In this document: piece after piece, positions 9,053 through 17,658 of the stretch | Numbering within the stretch: the stretch's first letter is position 1 | Layout of the letters: each line of letters begins with the position of its first letter | From: Streptomyces sp. SKN60 | GTDB taxonomy: Bacteria; Actinomycetota; Actinomycetes; Streptomycetales; Streptomycetaceae | Direction of reading: 5' to 3' | NCBI RefSeq assembly: GCF_026236535.1 | Contig: NZ_JAHTMW010000029.1 | Location: 28,669-92,668, forward strand | DNA length: 64,000 bases | The notes under the pieces: model-generated | Seen by the model: only the letters and a program-made list of their open reading frames with translations | Told to the model about the DNA's origin: nothing | The model's database searches: none | Made by a program: the position numbers and the translations under genes

Positions 9053-9898
9053 TCATGGGGTCGCCTTGCGGGCGGTCGCGAAACGCGGCCGGTTGTTCAG
9101 GTCGGGGTGGTCGGCGGCGTCCGCCCAGCCGGCCTCCTCGTTGAAGATCCACGGCACCTGGCCGCCCTGCGTGTCCGCGTGCTCGATGACCACCAGGCCA
9201 CCGGGCCGCAGCAGCCGGTGCGCGGTGCGCTCGATGCCGCGGATGGTGTCGAGGCCGTCCTCGCCGGAGAAGAGGGCCATCTCCGGGTCGTGGTCGCGGG
9301 CCTCGGGCGCCACGTACTCCCACTCGGTGAGCGGGATGTACGGCGGGTTGGAGATGACCAGGTCGACCTGCCCGTTGAGCTCCGGCAGCGCGGTGAGCGC
9401 GTCGCCCTCGTGCAGCACCACACGGGAGCCGTCGACGTTCTTGCGGGTCCACACCAGCGCGTCCTCGGACAGCTCCACGCCGTGCACGCGCGAGCGCGGC
9501 ACCTCCTGGGCCAGCGCGAGCGCGATCGCGCCGGAGCCGGTGCACAGGTCGACGATCAGCGGTTCGACGACGTCCATCGCCCGCACCGCGTCTATGGCCC
9601 AGCCGACCACGGACTCGGTCTCGGGGCGCGGCACGAAGACGCCGGGGCCGACCTGGAGCTCCAGGTAGCGGAAGAACGCGCGGCCGGTGATGTGCTGGAG
9701 CGGCTCGCGCGCCTCGCGGCGGGCGATGGCCTCCCAGTAGCGGGCGTCGAAGTCCGCGTCCTTGACGTTGTGCAGCTCCCCCCGCTTGACGCCGTGCACG
9801 AACGCGGCGAGCTCCTCGGCGTCGAAACGCGGTGAGGGAACGCCGGCGTCGGCCAGCCGCTGGGTGGCCTGGGCCACCTCGGCAAGCAGCAGGTTCAC
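9053..9898 (-). CDS. prmC: Peptide chain release factor N5-glutamine methyltransferase
   Basis: SAM-dependent enzyme that methylates the glutamine of the GGQ loop in release factors RF1 and RF2. The 281 residues show the N-terminal helical substrate domain, the SAM motif VDLCTGSGAIALALA and the catalytic NPPY at residues 184-187. The GTG at 9898 is chosen because a GGAGG site lies 6 nt upstream; an earlier TTG has none. Its target gene prfA lies immediately upstream (47-nt gap), the classic prfA-prmC pair. Confidence 0.96.
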   Translation of the reverse strand: MNLLLAEVAQATQRLADAGVPSPRFDAEELAAFVHGVKRGELHNVKDADFDARYWEAIARREAREPLQHITGRAFFRYLELQVGPGVFVPRPETESVVGWAIDAVRAMDVVEPLIVDLCTGSGAIALALAQEVPRSRVHGVELSEDALVWTRKNVDGSRVVLHEGDALTALPELNGQVDLVISNPPYIPLTEWEYVAPEARDHDPEMALFSGEDGLDTIRGIERTAHRLLRPGGLVVIEHADTQGGQVPWIFNEEAGWADAADHPDLNNRPRFATARKATP

Positions 9899-9945
9899 GC
9901 TGGTCCTCCGTGGTGCGGGTGGGGCTGACAAGTACGGGCGCTGGC

Positions 9946-11022
9946 TTACGCGTTGGCGAGCTTCGCCGCCGAGTCCGCGTCCACGCAGGCCTGGATGACG
10001 GGGTCGAGTTCGCCGTCGAGCACCTGGTCCAGGTTGTACGCCTTGAAGCCGACGCGGTGGTCCGAGATGCGGTTCTCCGGGAAGTTGTACGTACGGATCT
10101 TCTCGGAGCGGTCGACGGTGCGGACCTGGCTGCGGCGGGCGTCGGCGGCCTCGGCCTCGGCCTTCTCCTGCGCGGCGGCGAGCAGCCGGGAGCGGAGGAT
10201 GCGCATGGCCTGCTCCTTGTTCTGGAGCTGGCTCTTCTCGTTCTGGCAGGAGGCGACGATGCCGGTCGGCAGGTGCGTGATGCGGACCGCGGAGTCGGTG
10301 GTGTTGACCGACTGGCCGCCGGGGCCGGACGAGCGGTAGACGTCGATGCGCAGGTCGTTGGCGTGGATCTCCACGTCGACCTCCTCGGCCTCCGGGGTGA
10401 CGAGCACGCCGGCGGCGGAGGTGTGGATGCGGCCGGCCGACTCGGTGGCGGGCACGCGCTGCACGCGGTGCACCCCGCCCTCGTACTTCAGCCGGGCCCA
10501 GACGCCCTGGCCGGGCTCGGTCGCGCCGTTGCCGCCCTTGGTCTTCACGGCGACCTGGACGTCCTTGTAGCCGCCGAGCTCGGACTCGGTGGAGTCGATG
10601 ATCTCGGTCTTCCAGCCGATCCGCTCGGCGTAGCGGAGGTACATCCGGAGCAGGTCGCCGGCGAACAGGGCGGACTCGTCGCCGCCCGCGCCGGCCTTGA
10701 TCTCCAGGATGACGTCCTTGTCGTCGCTGGGGTCACGCGGAACGAGCAGCAGGCGGAGCTTGTCGGTGAGCTCCTCGCGCTGCTTCTCCAGCTCCTTGAC
10801 CTCGGCGGCGAACTCGGGGTCCTCGTGCATCAGCTCGCGGGCCGTCTCGATGTCGTCACCGGTCTGCTTCCAGGAGAGATAGGTGGCGACGATCGGGGTC
10901 AGCTCGGCGTACCGCTTGTTCAGCTTGCGCGCGTTGGCCTGGTCGGCGTGGACCGAAGGATCGGCGAGCTGCTTCTCGAGGTCGGCTCGTTCGCCGACCA
11001 GTTCCTCGACCGCCTCGAACAT
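9946..11022 (-). CDS. prfA: Peptide chain release factor 1
   Basis: Class I release factor that recognises UAA and UAG and triggers peptidyl-tRNA hydrolysis. The 358 residues contain the RF1 anticodon tripeptide PAT (191-193, in VPATESAGRIH) and the catalytic GGQ (235-237). The PxT tripeptide, rather than SPF, identifies RF1 instead of RF2. Gln237 is the expected substrate of the neighbouring PrmC. The ATG start follows a GGAG site. Confidence 0.98.
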   Translation of the reverse strand: MFEAVEELVGERADLEKQLADPSVHADQANARKLNKRYAELTPIVATYLSWKQTGDDIETARELMHEDPEFAAEVKELEKQREELTDKLRLLLVPRDPSDDKDVILEIKAGAGGDESALFAGDLLRMYLRYAERIGWKTEIIDSTESELGGYKDVQVAVKTKGGNGATEPGQGVWARLKYEGGVHRVQRVPATESAGRIHTSAAGVLVTPEAEEVDVEIHANDLRIDVYRSSGPGGQSVNTTDSAVRITHLPTGIVASCQNEKSQLQNKEQAMRILRSRLLAAAQEKAEAEAADARRSQVRTVDRSEKIRTYNFPENRISDHRVGFKAYNLDQVLDGELDPVIQACVDADSAAKLANA

Positions 11023-11065
11023 CGGGGGCTCCTGGGGTTTTCGTCAGTTGCTACGGGGACGGCAA

Positions 11066-11113
11066 AGCGCCGGTCCCGGCCGCCCCGCGCAGGGGCAGCC
11101 GAAGACCGGCGCT
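11066..11113 (-). terminator. Probable terminator after rpmE
   Basis: A long hairpin with a 9-bp outer perfect stem (agcgccggt / accggcgct), small internal mismatches and a GC-rich inner stem closes just after the rpmE stop on the minus strand. No U tract follows, as is common in Streptomyces. Confidence 0.6.
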
Positions 11114-11121
11114 GTGGCTCG

Positions 11122-11346
11122 CTACTTCTTGGCGGAGCCGGCAGCCTTGCCGAAGCGGGCCTCGAAGCGGGCGACGCGGCCGCCGGTGTCGAGGATCTTC
11201 TGCTTGCCCGTGTAGAACGGGTGGCACTCGGAGCAGACCTCGGCACGGATGGTGCCCTCGGTGAGGGTGCTACGGGTGGTGAACGACGCGCCACAGGTGC
11301 AGCTGACCTGGGTCTCGACGTACTCGGGGTGGATCTCGCGCTTCAA
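11122..11346 (-). CDS. rpmE: 50S ribosomal protein L31 (zinc-type)
   Basis: Ribosomal protein bL31 of the large subunit. The 74 residues begin LKREIHPEY. The Cys pairs CTC and CSEC give four zinc ligands, so this is the zinc-binding (C+) paralog that is exchanged for the zinc-free form under Zn starvation. The start is TTG at 11346, preceded by AGGAG at 7 nt. A 32-codon in-frame extension upstream is not part of the family. It lies upstream of prfA with a terminator-like hairpin between. Confidence 0.95.
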   Translation of the reverse strand: MKREIHPEYVETQVSCTCGASFTTRSTLTEGTIRAEVCSECHPFYTGKQKILDTGGRVARFEARFGKAAGSAKK

Positions 11347-11491
11347 GGTGTCTCCTAGTTCCGGGAGGGCTCCGGGTCGCCCGTGCGGGATGCACATGCG
11401 TGAACCGGGGCCGACGTACCAGTCTGCCAGGACCGGCCGCATCTCCCAAAACCGGGGTCGGTGCGGAACTATTCCTGGGTGCCCTGCGGGG

Positions 11492-12583
11492 TCATTTCAC
11501 CAGGCCGGCGGCCTGGCCGGTGGCGGCGTCCCTGGTGGCCGACCCGGGGATCGGCCTGTCCGCCTTGAGCGCCGCCCAGACCTGCTTGCCCTGGGCCTCC
11601 AGGGGCACGACGCGGTTGGGGTCGCGGGGGTCGTACTCGACCGGCAGCGTGATCATGTGGACGTCGTCGGCGCCGAGCCCGGACAGGCCCTTGGCGAAGC
11701 CCATCAGCTCGTTCACGGAGTCGAGCTCGGAGTCCGGCGTGATGGCCTTGGTGGCGGTGTCGGCGAGGTCGAAGAGCGTCTTGGGGTTGGAGAAGACGCC
11801 GACGCTCTTCACCTGGTCGATGAAGGCCTTCATGAAGGCCTGCTGGAGCTGGATGCGGCCGAGGTCGCTGCCGTCACCGACGCTCTTGCGGGTGCGGACC
11901 AGGCCGAGGGACTGCTCGCCGTCGAGGGTGTGGGTGCCCGGTGGGAGGTCGAGGTGGCTCTTGGCGTCCTTGATGGCCTTGGTGGTGGTGATCTCGACGC
12001 CGCCGAGCTTGTCGATGAGCTTCTTGAAGCCGGTGAAGTCGACCTCGATGTAGTGGTCCATGCGGATGCCGGACATGGCCTCGACGGTCTTCACGGCGCA
12101 GGCCGGGCCGCCGACCTCGTACGCCGTGTTGAACATGGCCCGGTGCTCGGCGGGGGCGGTGGTGCCGTCGCCGGAGGTGCACCGCGGGCGGTCGATCAGG
12201 GTGTCGCGCGGGATGGAGACCACGGAGGCCTTCTTGTGGCCCTCGTAGACGTGCACCACCATCGCGGTGTCGGAGCGGGCGCCGCCCTCGTCCTTGCCGT
12301 ACGCGCCGTTGGCGCCGGAGCGGGAGTCGGAGCCGAGGACGAGGATGTCCATCGAGCCGTTGTCGACGTTCTCGGGCCGGTCCTTGCCGAGCGCCCCGTT
12401 GATGTCGACGCCTTCGAGGTTGCCGTTGAGCTTGAAGTACACGTAGCCGAGTCCGGAGCCGCCGGCGAGGACCAGCACGGCGGCGCTCCACGCGGCGACG
12501 ACCGCGGCGCGGCGGCCCCTGGCGGGCGGCCTGCGGCGGCGGCCGCCGGCTCGTATTCGGCCGTTGCTGTTCTGCTCGGTCAT
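11492..12583 (-). CDS. LCP-family (LytR-CpsA-Psr) cell-wall glycopolymer ligase
   Basis: Membrane-anchored phosphotransferase that moves undecaprenyl-linked glycopolymers (teichoic-acid-like) onto peptidoglycan. The 363 residues start with a basic cytoplasmic tail (RRRRPPARGRRAA), then one transmembrane helix at about 27-48, then the extracellular LCP domain. Family signatures are MDILVLGSDSRSG, the arginine-rich SVVSIPRDTLI and, later, DKLGGVEI. The ATG at 12583 is taken. It lies between rho and rpmE. Confidence 0.9.
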   Translation of the reverse strand: MTEQNSNGRIRAGGRRRRPPARGRRAAVVAAWSAAVLVLAGGSGLGYVYFKLNGNLEGVDINGALGKDRPENVDNGSMDILVLGSDSRSGANGAYGKDEGGARSDTAMVVHVYEGHKKASVVSIPRDTLIDRPRCTSGDGTTAPAEHRAMFNTAYEVGGPACAVKTVEAMSGIRMDHYIEVDFTGFKKLIDKLGGVEITTTKAIKDAKSHLDLPPGTHTLDGEQSLGLVRTRKSVGDGSDLGRIQLQQAFMKAFIDQVKSVGVFSNPKTLFDLADTATKAITPDSELDSVNELMGFAKGLSGLGADDVHMITLPVEYDPRDPNRVVPLEAQGKQVWAALKADRPIPGSATRDAATGQAAGLVK

Positions 12584-12685
12584 CGTCTTCCCTCAGCCCT
12601 ATGGTTCACCTTGTGTGACGGCAAGGCACCCGAAAGGGTTGCACGGGCGGCTGTGAGGTTTCGATGAGCGACGGCCGGTGACGCG

Positions 12686-12720
12686 ACTGCGCCCACCGAG
12701 CGGGGCTCGGTGGGCGCAGT
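12686..12720 (-). terminator. Strong hairpin downstream of rho
   Basis: A perfect 16-bp inverted repeat (arms 12686-12701 and 12705-12720, loop ggg) lies 70 nt after the rho stop. Very stable stem without a U tract: a typical Streptomyces terminator for rho. Confidence 0.8.
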
Positions 12721-12790
12721 CGTTTGTGCAGGTCACGGCGAGGTTACGACCCAGGGGTCGCCGTCACGCCGTGTGACGAGGATCTCGGCG

Positions 12791-14854
12791 TCAGTCGTTG
12801 CCGCCGCCGGGCGTCGTCTTCTGGATCTGCAGCAGGAACTCGGCGTTCGACTTCGTCTGCTTGAGCTTGTCGAGCAGCAGCTCGATCGCCTGCTGCTGGT
12901 CGAGCGCGTGCAGCACCCGGCGCAGCTTCCAGGTGATGGAGAGCTCCTCGCTGCCGAGCAGGATCTCCTCCTTGCGCGTACCCGAGGCGTCGACGTCGAC
13001 GGCCGGGAAGATGCGCTTGTCGGCGAGCTTCCGGTCGAGCTTGAGCTCCATGTTGCCGGTGCCCTTGAACTCCTCGAAGATCACCTCGTCCATGCGCGAG
13101 CCGGTGTCGACGAGCGCGGTGGCCAGGATGGTCAGCGAGCCGCCGTCCTCGATGTTGCGCGCGGCACCGAAGAAGCGCTTCGGCGGGTAGAGCGCGGTCG
13201 AGTCGACACCACCGGACAGGATGCGGCCGGAGGCGGGCGCCGCGAGGTTGTACGCGCGGCCCAGGCGGGTGATCGAGTCGAGCAGGACGACCACGTCGTG
13301 ACCCAGCTCCACGAGGCGCTTGGCGCGCTCGATGGCCAGCTCGGCGACGGTGGTGTGGTCCTCGGCGGGACGGTCGAAGGTCGAGGAGATGACCTCGCCC
13401 TTCACCGACCGCTGCATGTCGGTGACCTCTTCCGGACGCTCGTCGACGAGGACGACCATCAGGTGGCACTCGGGGTTGTTGTGGGTGATCGCGTTGGCGA
13501 TCGCCTGCATGATCATGGTCTTGCCGGTCTTCGGCGGGGCCACGATCAGACCGCGCTGGCCCTTGCCGATCGGCGACACGAGGTCGATGATCCGCGTGGT
13601 CAGCACGCCCGGGTCGGTCTCCAGACGGAGGCGGTCCTGCGGGTACAGCGGGGTGAGCTTGTTGAACTCGGGGCGGCCGCGGCCGGACTCCGGCGCCATG
13701 CCGTTGACCGAATCCAGGCGCACGAGCGCGTTGAACTTCTCGCGGCGCTCGCCCTCCTTCGGCTGGCGCACGGCACCGGTGACGTGGTCGCCCTTGCGCA
13801 GGCCGCTCTTGCGGACCTGGGCGAGGGAGACGTACACGTCGTTCGGGCCGGGCAGGTAGCCGGAGGTCCGGATGAACGCGTAGTTGTCGAGGATGTCGAG
13901 GATGCCCGCGACGGGGATCAGCACGTCGTCCTCGGAGACCTGCGGCTCGCCGGTCGCGAAGTCGTCACGGCCGCGACGGCCACGACGGTCGCGGTAGCGG
14001 CCGCGACGGCCCCGACGGCCGCCCTCGAAGTCGTCGTCGTCCTGCGGGCCGGCCTGACCGCCCTGCTGGCCCTGACCCTGGCCGGCCTGCTGGCCGCCCT
14101 GGCCCTGGCCGCCCTGACGCTGGCGCTGGCCGCCCTGGCCACCGCCCTGCTGGTCGTCGCCCTTGCGGTCGCGCTGGCGGTCGCGGCGGTCGCGGCGGTC
14201 ACCGCGCTCGCCCCGCTCACCGCGGTCGCGGCGGCCCCGGCCCTCGGCGCCGTCGGCGGCGGCCTCGGCCTTGGCGTCGGTCGCGGCCTGCGGCTCCGCC
14301 TTGGTCTCCGTGCGAGCCTCGGTACGGGTCTCGGTCTTGACGGCCTGCGCGGTCTCGGCCTTGGCCTCGCCCTCCGGCGAACCGGCGGGGGCGGTGGCGC
14401 GCCGGCGGCGGCGCTCGCCGGCCGGGGCCTCGCCCGCCGGCTGGCCCGGGATCTCGATCTGCTGCTGGGCGCTCTCGCCCTGCTCGGCCTTCTCGGCCTT
14501 GGGCGCGGCGGTCTCGGCGGCGGACTCGCCCGTGCGGGCCTTGGAGGTGGCGCGGCGCTTCGGCTTGGTCTCGGCGGCGTCGCCGGACTTGGCGGGCGCG
14601 GCGGAACCGGCGGCGGAGCCCCCGGCCTGCGCCTCCTTGATGACCTCGATCAGCTGGCTCTTGCGCATCCGCGCGGTGCCCCTGATGCCGAGGCCGGACG
14701 CGACCTGCTGCAGCTCGGCCAGGACCATGCCCTCGAGGCCGGTGCCGGAGCGGCGGCGCCGTGCGGTGGTGCCAGTGGCAGCACCTGCGGCGGGCGCGGT
14801 GGTGTCGACACTGTTGTCGGCAGTCACGCCCATCAGATCGGTGGTGTCGCTCAC
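12791..14854 (-). CDS. rho: Transcription termination factor Rho, with low-complexity insert
   Basis: Hexameric RNA-dependent ATPase that ends transcription. The 687 residues are far longer than the 419 of E. coli. After the N-terminal Rho_N helices (LEGMVLAELQQVASGLGI, about 40-75) comes an extended low-complexity, arginine/glycine/glutamine-rich block of roughly 200 residues (RDRRDR and GQGG runs). The RNA-binding cold-shock domain and the ATPase core follow, with Walker A PPKTGKTM (Lys445) and the Q/R-loop region near the end. GTG at 14854 is preceded by GGAAGGA. Insert-bearing Rho proteins are normal in actinobacteria. It has its own terminator. Confidence 0.96.
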   Translation of the reverse strand: MSDTTDLMGVTADNSVDTTAPAAGAATGTTARRRRSGTGLEGMVLAELQQVASGLGIRGTARMRKSQLIEVIKEAQAGGSAAGSAAPAKSGDAAETKPKRRATSKARTGESAAETAAPKAEKAEQGESAQQQIEIPGQPAGEAPAGERRRRRATAPAGSPEGEAKAETAQAVKTETRTEARTETKAEPQAATDAKAEAAADGAEGRGRRDRGERGERGDRRDRRDRQRDRKGDDQQGGGQGGQRQRQGGQGQGGQQAGQGQGQQGGQAGPQDDDDFEGGRRGRRGRYRDRRGRRGRDDFATGEPQVSEDDVLIPVAGILDILDNYAFIRTSGYLPGPNDVYVSLAQVRKSGLRKGDHVTGAVRQPKEGERREKFNALVRLDSVNGMAPESGRGRPEFNKLTPLYPQDRLRLETDPGVLTTRIIDLVSPIGKGQRGLIVAPPKTGKTMIMQAIANAITHNNPECHLMVVLVDERPEEVTDMQRSVKGEVISSTFDRPAEDHTTVAELAIERAKRLVELGHDVVVLLDSITRLGRAYNLAAPASGRILSGGVDSTALYPPKRFFGAARNIEDGGSLTILATALVDTGSRMDEVIFEEFKGTGNMELKLDRKLADKRIFPAVDVDASGTRKEEILLGSEELSITWKLRRVLHALDQQQAIELLLDKLKQTKSNAEFLLQIQKTTPGGGND

Positions 14855-15236
14855 GAAGGGTCCTTCCCTGGAGCGGACGTCGGCCATCTGGCTCGGCGAC
14901 CGGTTGTGCTGTCCGGCAGCGGTCCTGCTTGGTGGACCGTGTCGGGGCGGTGGTCCCGCCGGGTGCGGCGGAGAGAGAAAAACATGCGTTGGTCCGGCCC
15001 GAGCGCCCCCTGCTCGGCCCTCGACGAGAAAGAACGAGGGGTGTCGCGCCGGTTCCGGAGCGTGCTCGAAACTGCTCAGGCAGGCTGCTCAGGCAGTGGA
15101 GGAGGCTCCCGGAAGAATCAGTGGTCCCGGACGGGGACACTCAGCACCGCGTCTCGTAGACGTCGGGTGCAGACTTGAGGTTAACACTACCGGCTCCAAC
15201 AAACATTCCCCCTCTCCGTCACCGGCAATCCCGTGT
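14855..15236. other. rho upstream region
   Basis: About 380 nt without a convincing gene between rho and the thrB terminator. It should hold the rho promoter and a long 5' leader. A minor inverted repeat, ggtcc-8 nt-ggacc, lies near 14923-14940, and an AT-rich patch (15176-15200, on the side away from rho) is a plausible promoter zone. Nothing stronger was seen. Confidence 0.35.
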
Positions 15237-15265
15237 CCGCGCGGTCCGGCTCGGAGACCGCGCGG
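15237..15265 (-). terminator. Probable terminator after thrB
   Basis: Perfect 9-bp stem (ccgcgcggt / accgcgcgg) with an 11-nt loop, ending 9 nt from the thrB stop. Confidence 0.6.
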
Positions 15266-15274
15266 CCGGGTACG

Positions 15275-16192
15275 TCAGGGCGCGAGCGGCAGCACGCTCG
15301 CACCGGGCATGTCGAGCTCGAGCCGGTTCGCGGCCCAGCCCTCGCCCGCAAGCAGGGCGACCTTGTCGGCCGTCCCGTGTTCGGCCAGCGCGAGGACCGT
15401 GGGGCCCGCGCCGGAGATGACCGCGGGGATCCCGTCCGCCCGCAGCCGGTGCACCAGGGCGAGGCTCTCCGGCATCGCGGGGGCCCGGTACTCCTGGTGC
15501 AGCTTGTCCTCGGTGGCCGCGAGCAGCAGTTCGGGGCGGCGGGTCAGGGCCTCGACGAGGAGGGCGGCGCGGCCGGCGTTGGCGGCGGCGTCGACGTGCG
15601 GGACGGTGCGCGGGAGCAGACCGCGGGCGGTCTCGGTGAGCACCGGCTTCCCGGGGACGAAAACCACCGGAACGATGGAATCGGAGGGTTCCATCCTGAT
15701 CGCCCGCGCGGCGCCGGCCTCGGTCCAGGCGAGCGTGAATCCGCCGAGCAGACAGGCGGCGACGTTGTCGGGGTGCCCCTCGATCTCGGTGGCGAGTTCG
15801 AGCAGTGCCGTCTCGTCGAGGCGGGCGTCGCCGCCTATGGTCACGGCGCGGGCGGCGACGATGCCGGCGCAGATGGCGGCGGAGGAGGAGCCGAGGCCGC
15901 GGCCGTGCGGGATGCGGTTGGCGCAGACGACCTCGAGGCCGCGCGGCTGCCCGCCGAGCAGGTCGAAGGCCGTGCGCATCGAGCGGACGAGCAGGTGGCT
16001 CTCGTCGCGGGGCAGGGTGTCGGCACCCTCGCCGGCGATGTCGACGTGCAGCCCGGAGTCGGCGACCCGGACGACGACGTCGTCGTACAGCCCGAGGGAC
16101 AGCCCGAAGGCGTCGAATCCGGGGCCGAGATTGGCACTGCTGGCGGGAACGCGCACCCGTACGGCGGCGGCGCGGAACGCTGGACCGGCCAT
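15275..16192 (-). CDS. thrB: Homoserine kinase
   Basis: GHMP-family kinase that phosphorylates homoserine, the penultimate step of threonine synthesis. The 305 residues begin with RVRVPASSANLGPGFDAFG and carry the ATP-binding glycine-rich loop PHGRGLGSSSAAICAG, plus the C-terminal GAGPTVLAL. The ATG at 16192 is preceded by AAGGAG; a longer frame upstream lies outside the family. It is separated from thrC by 389 nt of repeats and hairpin, so it likely has its own promoter. Confidence 0.96.
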   Translation of the reverse strand: MAGPAFRAAAVRVRVPASSANLGPGFDAFGLSLGLYDDVVVRVADSGLHVDIAGEGADTLPRDESHLLVRSMRTAFDLLGGQPRGLEVVCANRIPHGRGLGSSSAAICAGIVAARAVTIGGDARLDETALLELATEIEGHPDNVAACLLGGFTLAWTEAGAARAIRMEPSDSIVPVVFVPGKPVLTETARGLLPRTVPHVDAAANAGRAALLVEALTRRPELLLAATEDKLHQEYRAPAMPESLALVHRLRADGIPAVISGAGPTVLALAEHGTADKVALLAGEGWAANRLELDMPGASVLPLAP

Positions 16193-16581
16193 CGCTCGAT
16201 GACTCTCCTTGACTTGCGGGGTGGCTCGAAGGAAGTGCGGAGAACCCGGGGGCCGTTCGCGCCTCACGGGCGACGGCAACAACACCGCACATCTGCGGCG
16301 GGGCGGGTTGGGCACAGCCTATCGAAGGAAGGTTCTGTCGCGACATAGGGCGCACAGGAGGCGCACGATGCGTGTCGCGCGCCAACCTGTGCGCCTATGT
16401 AGGTTCCTGATCGGGTTTGCCCCTTGATCGGAAACCAAGGGGCACCGTTTTCAGGCCAGAATTTCGGGCGAGAGTGTCAGGTGAGGCTCCCGGCCGGGAT
16501 TCCCGGGCCGAGACCCTCGGGCCGGACGCTCAGGCGGGATCCTCTGGCCTGATCCTCGGGCCGGATCCTCAGGCCGGATCC
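16193..16581. other. thrC-thrB spacer: long hairpin and degenerate tandem repeats
   Basis: Two structures fill this gap. At 16343-16400 a long imperfect hairpin is formed by acatagg-g-cgcacagg and cctgtgcg-cctatgt with further inner pairing. At about 16488-16596 a degenerate unit of about 13 nt (ggatcctcaggcc) repeats, best copies at 16548-16590, and runs into the last codons of thrC. On the minus strand these follow hom-thrC, so the hairpin probably terminates that operon. Confidence 0.6.
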
Positions 16582-17652
16582 TCAGGCCAGGCCGAGGCGC
16601 TCGGCGGCGGCCGAGGCGTCGACCGGGACGGTCACCGGCTGCGGGGCGCCGGCGACGGCCCAGTCGGGGTCCTTGAGGCCGTTGCCCGTGACCGTACAGA
16701 CGATGGTCTGGCCCGGGTCGACCTTGCCCTGCGCGGCGGCCTTGAGGAGGCCGGCCACCGAGGCGGCCGAGGCGGGCTCGACGAAGACGCCCTCCTGAGC
16801 GGCCAACAGGCGGTAGGCCTGCAGGATCTCACGGTCCGTCACCTCGTCGATGAAGCCGCCGGACTCGTCGCGCGCGGCGATCGCGTAGTCCCACGAGGCC
16901 GGGTTGCCGATGCGGATCGCGGTGGCGATCGTCGACGGGTCCTTGACGACCTCGCCGCGCACGAGGGGCGCGGAGCCGGAGGCCTGGAAGCCCCACATGC
17001 GCGGGCGGTGGGTGGCGAGGCCGTCGGTGGCGTACTCGCGGTACCCCTTCCAGTACGCCGTGATGTTGCCGGCGTTGCCCACGGGCAGCACGTGGATGTC
17101 GGGGGCGTCGCCGAGCATGTCCACGATCTCGAAGGCGGCGGTCTTCTGGCCCTCGATACGCACCGGGTTCACGGAATTGACCAGCGCGACCGGGTAGTTG
17201 TCGGACAGCGCGCGGGCCAGGTCCAGGCAGTCGTCGAAGTTGCCGTCGACCTGGAGGATCTTCGCGCCGTGCACGAGGGCCTGGCCCATCTTGCCGAGCG
17301 CGATCTTGCCCTGCGGGACGAGCACCGCGGAGACCATCCCGGCGCGCACCGCGTACGCGGCGGCGGAGGCCGAGGTGTTGCCGGTGGACGCGCAGATGAC
17401 GGCCTGCGCGCCCTCCTCCTTGGCCTTCGAGATGGCCATGGTCATGCCGCGGTCCTTGAAGGAACCGGTGGGGTTGGCGCCCTCGACCTTGAGGTGCACC
17501 TCGCAGCCCGTGCGCTCGGAGAGGACCTGAGCGGGGACGAGCGGCGTGCCACCCTCACGGAGCGTGACGACCGGCGTCGTGTCCGTGACCGGAAGACGGT
17601 CCCGGTACTCCTCGATGATGCCGCGCCACTGGTGGGTGCCCTTGGTGATCAT
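16582..17652 (-). CDS. thrC: Threonine synthase
   Basis: PLP enzyme converting O-phosphohomoserine to threonine. The 356 residues are the short, fold-type II actinobacterial form. The PLP-lysine motif is NPTGSFKDRGM (Lys66), and the phosphate-binding loop lies in the GNAGNITAYW region. The stop codon lies inside the tandem repeat of the downstream spacer. Only 6 nt separate it from hom, so the two are co-transcribed. Confidence 0.96.
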   Translation of the reverse strand: MITKGTHQWRGIIEEYRDRLPVTDTTPVVTLREGGTPLVPAQVLSERTGCEVHLKVEGANPTGSFKDRGMTMAISKAKEEGAQAVICASTGNTSASAAAYAVRAGMVSAVLVPQGKIALGKMGQALVHGAKILQVDGNFDDCLDLARALSDNYPVALVNSVNPVRIEGQKTAAFEIVDMLGDAPDIHVLPVGNAGNITAYWKGYREYATDGLATHRPRMWGFQASGSAPLVRGEVVKDPSTIATAIRIGNPASWDYAIAARDESGGFIDEVTDREILQAYRLLAAQEGVFVEPASAASVAGLLKAAAQGKVDPGQTIVCTVTGNGLKDPDWAVAGAPQPVTVPVDASAAAERLGLA

Positions 17653-17658
17653 GGGTCC

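Noticed and set aside
12710..15178. 822-codon plus-strand frame
   Set aside because: Antisense to rho; the Leu/Ala-rich translation mirrors Rho's low-complexity insert.
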